Shown here: piece after piece, positions 34,721-43,644 of the stretch
Position numbering within the stretch: the stretch's first letter is position 1
Layout: each line of letters starts with the position of its first letter
Source of the DNA: Selaginella moellendorffii
Lineage: Eukaryota > Streptophyta > Lycopodiopsida > Selaginellales > Selaginellaceae
Assembly (NCBI RefSeq): GCF_000143415.4
Contig: NW_003314300.1
Span: 1,286,230 to 1,350,229 of the forward strand
Length of the DNA: 64,000 nt
Direction of reading: 5' to 3'
Position numbers and translations under genes: made by a program
Notes under the pieces: model-generated
Databases searched by the model: none
Told to the model about the DNA's origin: nothing
Seen by the model: the letters and a program-made list of their open reading frames with translations, nothing else

Positions 34721-35737
34721 ATGGAATTTACTTAAGTTACCTAAGAGAAACTTTAATTGTTGATGATAAACATGCTTAATAAAATTCCAAATAATGAAGT
34801 ATTTATAGTTATGCAATGATTTAAAGATTTTGGATAAAAATATTGATACTTTTTAACCTAAACCAGAAGATTTTATTTATCTAGTGAAAAAATTCAAATA
34901 ATGAGAAGATGGATATAGTACATCCTTAAAGCAAGTTAGACCCTTGGTCAAGAAGATTTATGGGAAAGAAAAAGCTAAAGTATCAATAAATGATACAACT
35001 CCCTTTAGTCAACCTAAGAAACTGAGGCATAAAAGTTATTTTCAAGGAGAATCTTATTTAATAATATAATATATAATTTTTTTAGGCTAAATAAAGTTTT
35101 ATATACTGTTTTATAATGGTAAGAAAAATTTTACACCACTATAAGCTGCAAGTGACTGCCAGGATAAACCAAAATGCTTCACTTAGTATCTTACACTTAG
35201 AAAATTTTTGCTCATCAAAAGTGGCTAATACTTAGGCCAGTGGGCATGGTTCATGTAGAAGTTCCCATATACAGGCTTGCCCCTCAACCTATACTATCTT
35301 CTTCTCCCCCACCACATTTTGATATATCCTTGGCCACATGAGTTTTAATGTGGCAAAGACAATAAGATTCAACAGGAAACCCAGAATCCCAACCATGAAT
35401 AGAATCTTAGACAATATATAATGCTCTTCACAACTACTATATTCAATCTACAGCCAAAGCCACCCAAAGTAGCACCATTGTTGATAGTTAATTGAGGCCA
35501 GCAGCCATTGCCATAACTTCAGCCACTATCCAAGTTAGATCTAAAAAGTTGAATATACAATTAAATCTATACTATTGATAAAGTGCAAAGGAATTGATTG
35601 ATAGTGTATCATGGCTTGATCTACAATGAAGTGGGGTTTTTGGCAATCAATCCATTGCAACTTGAGCATAATATATTTCACAAAAATATTGGTGGCAACT
35701 GAACCATCAACTCTATTTCTATCACTTCTGAGATTAT
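34720..35737. other. AT-rich stretch without recognisable gene
   Basis: Slightly higher GC at about 35220-35560, but no open frame or repeat I can assign. Confidence 0.5.
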
Positions 35738-36359
35738 ATGTTTTGTTTTTTATATGAAAGTCATAGTTTATTCTTAACTTGGAAGGTATATATTATTTTT
35801 ATAAAAAGAAATTCAAAGTCATAAAGTGCTGAAGTCAAAGTCTACTAGTTACTTTATATGACAATATAAATATCCCTATTTACTTCAATATAATATGGCT
35901 AAATATAGATTTAAATATTTCGTTTTTCTATTTATTTATTTAAATAGATATGTATTTTCAACTCAGGTATGTTGAAATTTCCATAGGATATAATTAAATA
36001 ATATTTTTTTATAGTGTAATTATGGAATAAATATAAAAACTGGTTGCAATCATAACGCAGGAACATATGCAAATATTGATATAACACTTAGTTTTTCTTT
36101 TGGAACAATTTTAAATTTTCATGATATTGATGATAAAGATGATAATTTTGAAAAATGCCATACTGATTCATTCAATTATCTTAAAAAATGTCCGCTTCCC
36201 AAAGAAAGATTGTGTAAAATACATATACAACGAGATAATAATGGATTATACCCTAATTGGTTTATTGAAAGACTTTTAATTTTTAAAGACAACCATTTAA
36301 TTGCAGAACTAAATATTGAAGCATGGATTAATACCGAGAACGAAGTACTACTATGTTAA
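35738..36359 (+). CDS. PLAT/LH2-domain protein (possibly a relic)
   Basis: An exon at 36015-36359, after an acceptor TTTTTTTATAG, is open for 114 codons to TAA and matches plant PLAT1-type proteins. It starts CNYGINIKTGCNHNAGTYAN (family: C-VY-x-TG-AGTDxN), then ITLSFSFG, FEKCHTDSFNYLKKC, RLCKIHIQRDNNGLYPNWFI (family: LCKIRIxHDNSGxxPGWFxxxV) and LNIEAWINTENE (family: F-IEQWLATD). The PLAT beta-sandwich binds lipids or membranes; plant single-domain members are stress-linked and secreted or ER-associated. A possible first exon (35738-35785, MFCFLYESHSLFLTWK, then GTATAT) is in phase but gives only a weak signal peptide, and the 229-nt intron would be long for this window. Composition is extremely AT-rich, yet no stop or frameshift interrupts the domain. 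It may be a gene under AT drift or a relic not yet broken. Confidence 0.6.
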
Positions 36360-37800
36360 ATCTGGATCTATTCACTTAAAATATTTTTATAGTGAGTAAA
36401 TATTTTTATAATATATTAAATATAAAAGGTAAAAATCTACAACTAACTATATCAATTTTACCAATGAAAATGTATTATTTCAATTTTAAATTTTTTATAT
36501 TTATATATTATCTTCATAAAAAAATATGAATTATCAAAGCTCTTAAAAATTTTAAATTTATTATTCTAACAAATATTAAATTATAGTTTAATTCTAGATA
36601 TTGCACTATATTTTATATTTTACCTTCTTTATTATGTGCTTGTCCACCTAATCATATTATAAATTTTAAATATATATTAATTTGTAATTGATTTTTTATT
36701 TAACAAAAAAAGACTTGACTATAATAAAATACTTATATTAAATATGGTTAAATTTTTTTTATAATACACACTTGTAAGTAAGAAAATTTAACATTGTAAA
36801 ACTGGTTAGAAATAAATAATTATAATTGAAAAATAGCATAGAAACAATTTTCTAATCACAATAAATGTTTTTTTGTTGCATTTATAGATAGAAATTTCTA
36901 AAATAAAATTAAAATAACTTTTATTAATTAAAATATATAGGATAAATTTAAATTGATTTTTTTCAAAAAATATTTTGTTTAGATCCAAACAATACACCTT
37001 ACTTGATATAGAAAAGTGTGTAAAATAGTTGACCATATTTAATTATAAAATTGGTATAAAAATAATATTTCAGCAAAATATGTTTAAAAGATTCATGAAT
37101 GAAATGCAGTTTAGAACATATTTATTATTTTTTTTTGAAGCCTTGAAAAATAACAGTTATTGTTTTTTGAACAAATCTTAATAAATTATATGAAAACACA
37201 TTAATATACTACTGTAAATATTAAAAACTAGTGCAATATATTTACTTTTTTGAATTTTTATAAAGACAAATGGTTAATCTATTACTACTATTATATTATT
37301 AATTAATAAAATTTTGGTTCTTAAAAGCAAAAATTGTATAGTATAAATGCTATATAGTACTTCTTTTATTTATATATAGAATAGTTAGAATATATATTGA
37401 TGATTGAGTTAATCATTTAAACTTAATAAAAATAGTATAATTAGATATTAAATATAGATAAATGGATCCATTCTAGATTATAATTTACTTATGTGTAATT
37501 GAAATAATTTGTTGAAGTAATGCTCTTAGTTATGTTTAAATTAACGTTATATTTTGTTTTAACCAAATAAAAGCAAACTAAAAACAATCCCAATATCAGT
37601 TATAACATTGAACATATAGGATATGTATTCCTACAAAATCCTGGAGATTAATGAGAATTAAAAATTTATAATTTATTTAGAAATTTTATATTTCAGTTTA
37701 AATTTTTAAATTGTGTTAAAATTAGGAGATTAATCTTAACCATTAGATAACAAAGTACTATTCCTCAACATTCCATTCAATAGGAAATTACAGAGGAATC
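36360..37800. other. AT-rich desert
   Basis: Extremely AT-rich, with no gene or recognisable element seen on either strand. The reverse-strand frame at 36806-37036 is low complexity (Ile/Lys/Phe/Asn) and not credible. Confidence 0.6.
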
Positions 37801-37842
37801 AGTTTAGACCTTTAGTTTTTATTGAGTGTAATCAACTTGGCT

Positions 37843-38055
37843 GAAGATTTGCTTACGAGATTCGTGCAAGCAACAGGAAATGCCCTCAGGGCTGCAAAAG
37901 GAGACAAGCGAACGGGGCCGAGCAGCATCGAATCAGCAGAATTTTCTCGGGATAAAGAAATGGGGGCTGAGAGAGGAACAACAAAAATGGAATTTGGCCG
38001 TCCGTTGACAGACCCACCAACGCTGCTGGCCCTGGAAGCTTGTGGCCATCTCTAG
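37843..38055 (+). CDS. Unassigned open frame in a GC-rich islet
   Basis: A frame without ATG at its upstream end, open from about 37822 to TAG at 38055. It includes LLTRFVQATGNALRAAKGDK, MGAERGTTKMEFGRPLTD and PPTLLALEACGHL. Composition changes abruptly from the AT desert at its start, and codon choice looks genic. No acceptor site clearly opens it and I do not recognise the family. It may be the last exon of a gene whose upstream part was replaced by the AT-rich desert, or chance. Confidence 0.3.
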   Translation, partial: EDLLTRFVQATGNALRAAKGDKRTGPSSIESAEFSRDKEMGAERGTTKMEFGRPLTDPPTLLALEACGHL

Positions 38056-38600
38056 ATACGCATTCTCTTCAGTACACCACAACTTTTGCCAGCATCTTGC
38101 AGCAGGCAGCGGATTTCTCGAAAAAAAAAAAGTGCTAGTTTAAGATCATTGATTTAAGAATTCTTTTCAGAATGTTAGCTCGCGGTTGTTACTTCCATAT
38201 CGGAGGTTGACAGGGAGGCCAACAAACTAAATTGTCGATTGCGTGCTCCAGACGTTGAGAAATTCCATCCATGAGAAATTCCTCTCAAGCATTTTATAAG
38301 ATTAAGTAGCTAGCTTTTGGTCAATGCTATGACTGAGGGGGATTGTCTCGAGCAGGAAAATTTCTCAGTGTGGTTGGGTCGGATAGAATTTCTTGCGAGG
38401 AGCGAATGATTTTGGGAGCCAGGGTGTGAAGCAAAATCGAAAAGAATATCTCTCAAGTGCTGCCTGACAAACCAAAGTAAAGATTATCTCTCCTTCTGTC
38501 TGACTTTAGGCGTTACTGCTTCCCAGGTACGATGGAAAGTGGAAGAGCTCCTTGACAAGAATTTGGAGAGTTCTCATCCATTTATTCTCTGTCTTTCGCA
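38056..38600. other. Upstream region of the WD40 gene
   Basis: No coding segment recognised. Probably the promoter and 5' UTR of the WD40 gene that starts at 38601. Confidence 0.45.
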
Positions 38601-40151
38601 ATGCTTGCCTCCTCCAGCTCACAGCACGGTCCAAGCTCCATCCCTGTGACAATTCTCTCCTCCCAACCATCGCTAGTCTCTCAGCCATCCTCCAGCCTCG
38701 CCTCCCAGTCAAGCTCGGAGCTCACGACGATCACTTCCGTTAACTCCTTGCCTCCCCGTCCGGCAGAGCCTCTCGCCATCGCCTCTCCATCACTCGAGAG
38801 AAAGGACAGCTTTAATTCGCAGCTAAGCTCCCCTTCGAGCAGCAACATCTCGGCCTTCATCTCCTTCGCTAGCTCCTGCCAGTTCCCCGGGATCCAGGGC
38901 GCCACCTCCAAGTGCCTCAAGGTTTTGCGCGCCCACCGCGGACATATCACCGCGCTGGCCGTCTCGAGCTCCCGCCGCATCCTCTACACCGCCTCCGGCG
39001 CCAGCAGCAGCATCCACGCCTGGAGCATCCCCGATCTGGGCGAGCTCTGCGTTTTCAATGGCGGCGGCGCGGTAAAGTTCTTGCTTGTCGTCGTCGATCC
39101 GCCGGGGCTGATCCTGAGCTCCCACCAGGACCACAAGATCCGGGCCTGGAAGATGACAACAACAACGACGTCCAGTTCTTCGTCAAAGGATGATCGCGAT
39201 CGTCGTCCTCGAAAGTCGACCGTGAAAAAGTTTCGTGCAAAGCACGTCGCCACGGTCCCCACGGTGTGGAACAGGCTCGTCACTTTCATCCCGGCCAGGA
39301 ACTACGTCAAGATCCGCCGCCATCGCAAGAGCTTGTGGATCCAGCACTCTGACGTGATATCCTGCCTGGCAACCAGCCCCGACGGGAGCCTCATCTTCTC
39401 GGCGTCCTGGGACAAAACCTTCAAGGTTTGGCGATCCTCCGACTTCAAATGCCTGGAATCGGTGGAAGCCCACGAAGACGCCATCAATTCCCTGGTATCG
39501 TCCTCCTCCGGCTTCCTCTACACTTGCTCCGCGGACGCCAAGATCAAAGCCTGGGAAAGAACATCCGCCATAGCTATGATGACAAGATTCAAGCTTCTCG
39601 CTAGATCATCGTCATCGCATAAGCGATGCCGACACGCGCTGCTCGCCACGCTCGAGGGCCACAAGTCGGGAGTGAACGCCATGGTCCTCTCCCCGGACGA
39701 GCAGCTGCTCTACTCGGGCTCCTCGGATCGAAAGATCCTGGTGTGGGAGCGGGAGGAGAGCGCCAACCACATGAGCTTGCTGGGGGCGCTGCGCGGGCAC
39801 AGGCAAGCAGTGCTGTGCCTGGCGGCCATGGGGGACTTCCTATGCAGCGGTTCAGCTGACAAGAGCGTTAGGGTTTGGAGGAAGAGCCCTGGCGGATCTC
39901 TACACGCCTGCATTGCGCTGCTCGAGGGTCACTTCGGGCCTGTCAAGGCCCTGGCCGTCGCTCCTCTTCTGAAGTCTTCTTCTCCGGGAAGAGCGGACGT
40001 AGAAAATGACCATGGAGCTGCTGGTAGCATTCATGAGTTTGTGGTTTACAGCGGCAGCCTTGACTCGGATGTACGGGTCTGGCTAATTACCCCTGATGAA
40101 AACTTCCCCTCGGCCCAGATGACAAATCCACCCCGATTTAAATCCATATGA
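38601..40151 (+). CDS. JINGUBANG-like WD40 repeat protein
   Basis: An intronless 516-residue frame. The first about 100 residues are Ser/Pro-rich and disordered. Seven WD40 blades follow from about residue 108: HRGHITALAVSSSRRILYTA with IHAWSI; LILSSHQDHKIRAW; DVISCLATSPDGSLIFSASW with FKVW; AHEDAINSLV with KIKAW; GHKSGVNAMVLSPDEQLLYS with ILVW; GHRQAVLCLAAMGDFLCSGS with VRVW; and GHFGPVKALAVAP with VVYSGSLDSDVRVW. A basic insert follows the second blade (about residues 196-230, DRDRRPRKSTVKKFRAKH). The CLKVLRAH start and the order of blades match plant JINGUBANG proteins; in Arabidopsis JGB restrains pollen germination. WD40 propellers are binding platforms, so a scaffold role is inferred. 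Downstream lie a tRNA-Trp relic and tRNA-Leu. Confidence 0.85.
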   Translation: MLASSSSQHGPSSIPVTILSSQPSLVSQPSSSLASQSSSELTTITSVNSLPPRPAEPLAIASPSLERKDSFNSQLSSPSSSNISAFISFASSCQFPGIQGATSKCLKVLRAHRGHITALAVSSSRRILYTASGASSSIHAWSIPDLGELCVFNGGGAVKFLLVVVDPPGLILSSHQDHKIRAWKMTTTTTSSSSSKDDRDRRPRKSTVKKFRAKHVATVPTVWNRLVTFIPARNYVKIRRHRKSLWIQHSDVISCLATSPDGSLIFSASWDKTFKVWRSSDFKCLESVEAHEDAINSLVSSSSGFLYTCSADAKIKAWERTSAIAMMTRFKLLARSSSSHKRCRHALLATLEGHKSGVNAMVLSPDEQLLYSGSSDRKILVWEREESANHMSLLGALRGHRQAVLCLAAMGDFLCSGSADKSVRVWRKSPGGSLHACIALLEGHFGPVKALAVAPLLKSSSPGRADVENDHGAAGSIHEFVVYSGSLDSDVRVWLITPDENFPSAQMTNPPRFKSI

Positions 40152-40230
40152 TATGATCGTGACATTTTTTTAAAAAGAATATACTAGCATATGCTACTTC
40201 TTTTACAAAACATTTATACACAATTTACAT

Positions 40231-40281
40231 GAATGGCTAGCGCGTTTGACTCCAGATCAGAAGGCTGCATGTTCGAGTCGG
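40231..40281 (+). pseudogene. Truncated tRNA-Trp(CCA) relic
   Basis: The body of a tRNA-Trp is kept from the D-loop (AATGGCTAGCGCG) through the anticodon region (GACTCCAGATCAGAAGG) to part of the T-arm (TGTTCGAGTC). Both acceptor-stem strands are missing and there is an insertion in the D-arm compared with the intact copy at 43370-43441. It cannot fold as a tRNA. Confidence 0.85.
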
Positions 40282-40348
40282 TTTTGTTGGAAGGAATTTA
40301 GAAGAAATCATATGAAAAACATGACCACGAGCCTTGATTATGTCTTAA

Positions 40349-40429
40349 GTTGAGATGGCCGAGTTGGTCTAAGGCGCCAGATTAAGGTTCTGGTCCGCAA
40401 GGGCGTGGGTTCAAATCCCACTCTCAACA
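40349..40429 (+). tRNA. tRNA-Leu(UAA)
   Basis: GTTGAGA at the 5' end pairs with TCTCAAC at the 3' end. The D-arm GGCCGAGTTGGTCTAAGGC, anticodon stem-loop CCAGATTAAGGTTCTGG (anticodon TAA), a long class II variable arm (TCCGCAAGGGC) and T-arm GTGGGTTCAAATCCCAC are all present. No intron. An internal A box and B box (GGTTCAAATCC) are in place, and a TTTT run near 40448 could end Pol III transcription. Confidence 0.95.
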
Positions 40430-40620
40430 ACACATCCATCAACATCGTTTTATCGAGTAACAAGCAAAAGGCCTTTACTTAATAGATATTAACATTTTGG
40501 CTTCTAAAAGCACGTCCCACAAAAAAGTTGAAAAATAAAAAGAGAAGGAAAAAAAATCACCTCTTTGTGGTTGATCCTCTCTGCGCTTTTTGTTGGCGCT
40601 TTGTTTTGTCACTCGTAAAG

Positions 40621-42455
40621 TCAAGCTCCATTGGTTTGCGATTGAAGCCGCTGCTTGCAAAGCTTGCCCTCCATGGCGTCCTTCTTGAGCTTGCAAGTCT
40701 TGCACAGGAACGGGCCTTCCCAGCTCTCGTCAGGGCTGAGCGAGAAAAAAGAGCCATCGTTCTCGTCATCGCTGCTCACCGTCAGCATCTCCTGGCAGAT
40801 CGCGCATTTCAACACGCCCTCTCCTCCAGGGGCCGGGAATAATCTACACAAGCGCGAGAAAAGAAACAGTGTTAGCGCCACTATCCCACATGCAAGCGAA
40901 ACAAAACAAACAAACGCAGAAAAACAAAGTCCATTCTGCCCAACTCCAAAATATAAACGACAACGAACCTGTCGGCGAGCATTGCAGAGCCTTCCTCAAA
41001 AATTTCTTCCACTTGTCTTCTGGTGCCAGCCGGCTTGCGCGTCAGCTTCGAGACGTTAAACGAGTGACGAAAGTCGAGGACTTTGAGAATCCTGCTTTGT
41101 TTCTTGGCGACTGGGGCAGTGGGCCTCACTGGCGGTGGTACAATATCCACGACCAAGCAAGTCGTATCGTCGCGTAAGCCCCTGCTGCGCAGCGCCTCCT
41201 AGACAAAGTTTGTTTGTTTCCAGCAGAGAAAGTTTAGATCTCTATCGGAGAAAAAACCAAACGACAGCACCTTCACAATCTGCTTGGCTGCAATCTCCGG
41301 GGGTAAACCCCGAGCGTATTTGGCGGCTTGCTCAGAGTTCAAGGCATCCCAAACGCCGTCTGTGGCGATGATCAGCCTCCCGCCAGAAGCAGGTACCTGC
41401 AAGGGAGCGGCAAACGCCGTGCATTGGAACAGAGAAAAGGATATGAGGAACTCTACCTTGATTTGTTTCACGTATGGCACAGGGACAATAAACTCCCCGA
41501 CGTCCATGTCACCAATGGACCTCGAAAGACAAAGCCCTCCCGGCCAACATCTCAATGGCCCAACCTATAGAGCTCAATCATTCAGTCCTGTCAGAGAAAA
41601 ACACAAAAGAGCTTAAGTCACCTCGGCACCAGCTGCAGTGCTCAATCTCCCGACCTCACCACCACTAGCTGTGACTCGAACCCGCCTACGGCGTTTTAAC
41701 GCGAAAGCATCAGCTACAGTACTCCAACAGGTAGCAAACTTACTCTTCTTCGTTTACTTCGAGACGGTGATCCACGGTCAGTGTTATGACAGCTCCCTCC
41801 GAGTCCAAGATGCAGCGCGAATCCCCGACCGAGGCAGCAGTGACTGTCAATCCATCGATAACCACGAACGTCGCAGTGGTGCCCGAGGATTGCTCTAGAG
41901 AAAGAAAACGAGCATCAGTTCCTGAAACCATGTCCAAGTTATAGACTACCTCTTCTTTGGAACTCCTTATCGGCCTTCACGAATCCAGCGACAAGAGCCC
42001 GAGGGAGAAGGGCTAGCCATTCCTCCCTGCTTAGCCCGGAAGGAACAGCGCCCATCACGTCGTTCACCAGGTTCTCCTTCGAGTAAATCGCCGCCGCGGC
42101 TCCATTGTGTCCGTCAAAAATCTGGTAGAAAGACTCCGTCAGGAAAAAAGAGAGAAGAAAAAACTCCGTCCCCATTTTGAGTAGAGCTACTCACCGCAAA
42201 AACTCCAAATGTGGATGATCCATCGCCGGGAACTCTCTGGCAATCGGTCTTGACAAGCACGAAATCCTCCCCCTTTTTGGACTGTGCCGCATGGCCATAC
42301 TGCAACACGGGTCTCTCGACCCTCTCCGGCCTCACTTCTCTGCTTAGCAAGTGAATCAGAGACATGCTATCGGCCCTCTGGATGAGCGCTTCCCCCTGCC
42401 GTGTGGATTTCCGGGGCGGCGCCTCTGCATCGGCAGTCATCTTGCTCGCTTCCAC
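40621..42455 (-). CDS. Protein phosphatase 2C (PP2C12/PP2C15-like)
   Basis: Eight exons on the minus strand (42195-42455, 41950-42121, 41744-41894, 41622-41685, 41457-41564, 41271-41396, 40969-41198, 40621-40843) join in frame to 444 residues. PP2C metal-site and core motifs in order: QSKKGEDFVLVK, IFDGHNGAAAA, SGTTATFVVIDGLTVTAASV with GDSRC, DHR, RCWPGGLCLSRSIGDMDVG, LIIATDGVWDALN, RDDTTCLVVDIVPP. After the catalytic domain comes a family-specific tail: EEIFEEGSAMLADR, a CAICQEML / CKTCKLKKDAMEGK four-cysteine arrangement, and no membrane segment. This architecture matches Arabidopsis PP2C12/PP2C15-type Ser/Thr phosphatases (Mg2+/Mn2+-dependent), a clade apart from the ABI1-type ABA co-receptors. 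Four CACGTCA motifs lie upstream. Confidence 0.92.
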
Positions 42456-42704
42456 CCCAAATCACTACAACCTGAGCTTATAATCCCGATTGCAAGCCCG
42501 GAGCGCCTGCATTGCGCCGAATCGCCACCGCGAGAGTGATTTCCGACGAAATCCCGCAAGAGAAGATACGCAAACGCTCTCCCACCTCAAAAGCACCGCG
42601 CTTCTAGCTCGAGCTCCACCACGATCAGCTAGCTCCTTCCTAGAAACCCTAGCTCGCAGCGTCCCAGACCAACGGCCAAGATCGCTTGGACGCCCAGATG
42701 GCAA

Positions 42705-42795
42705 AGACTGACACGTCAGAAAAGAGCGCCTTCGTGGCACGTCAAAGCCGTTAGCGCGGGCCCCGCCACGTCACGCGGGCATGCCACGTCAGGTC
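42705..42795. promoter_or_regulatory. Cluster of four CACGTCA motifs upstream of PP2C
   Basis: CACGTCA occurs at 42712, 42738, 42767 and 42785, about 255-330 bp upstream of the PP2C start codon. CACGTCA/TGACGTG is a hybrid G-box/C-box core bound by plant bZIP factors. Four copies in 80 bp is far above chance. The rest of 42456-43369 shows no gene. Confidence 0.6.
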
Positions 42796-43369
42796 AGTTA
42801 TACGAGCCCGACGCGTGGGGCCATTTCTACGGTCTTTGCAATAATGTGGCCAGTTGGATGAGTATAACTGGAAAAATCGGGAATTTACAAGCTAGAGCTC
42901 TAAGATTCTTCCAAGATTCCATCCCATTCTTTCGAGCCTTTTCTATCCTTCCTGTCGTGGCGTTCAAGGAAAAAGACATTGCAGGTCGTATGATCTTTGA
43001 TTGAAACACACCACCAAACGAGTTAGAACTTACAGCTAAGATCACCAATCAATCGATCGGCCATAGATTGATATATAGATGGATCTCTGATCATGGGTGA
43101 TCCAAGCTTGTAGATCCACTGCTAAATCAAATGCTTCTGGTGGAGCCAACCATCTCCCAAAAAGAAAGCCTGTGGCAAAGTTTTTAGTGTGAGGGACAAC
43201 AAGACAAGCACTTTGGGTCAATCTAAATGGATTTCCATGCATGTGCCCGCCAGAGAATCTGGGATGAGTTTCTTAATCAATCACTCGCGAAAATGCTATG
43301 CCCAAAGCGGGGGTGGACCAAATGGCCAAATGTCATGAAATCATTCACAACATCATGAAACCAACGTAA

Positions 43370-43441
43370 TGAACCCGGCGTGACTCGAACACGCAGCCTT
43401 CTGATCTGGAGTCAGACGCGCTACCATTGCGCCACGGATCC
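43370..43441 (-). tRNA. tRNA-Trp(CCA)
   Basis: The minus strand reads GGATCCGTGGCGCAATGG at the 5' end, anticodon arm TCTGACTCCAGATCAGA (anticodon CCA), T-arm TGTTCGAGTCACG and acceptor 3' strand CGGGTTC plus discriminator A. It is 72 nt, intronless, and typical of plant nuclear tRNA-Trp. Confidence 0.95.
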
Positions 43442-43644
43442 TGATGTGCTGCAAAGTGTGGATTTCAAACGAAAGAGGCTCAGATCTATATGATGTTGTC
43501 AAACCCACGCTGACGCTGTAGTGTTGACTAGCATTGACTTTAAAGGGTTCCCGCCTAAACATTTCCTCCATTTTTTCTGCATTTACAAGCATTTTTCTCG
43601 TTTTTATTTGTCTATCTACAAGTTAGTCCGTCCCGCCTTTCCCA

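Noticed and set aside
38552-38743. Plus-strand frame overlapping the start of the WD40 gene as a possible upstream ORF
   Set aside because: Out of frame with WD40 repeats, no conservation signal visible, and explained by GC-rich coding sequence.
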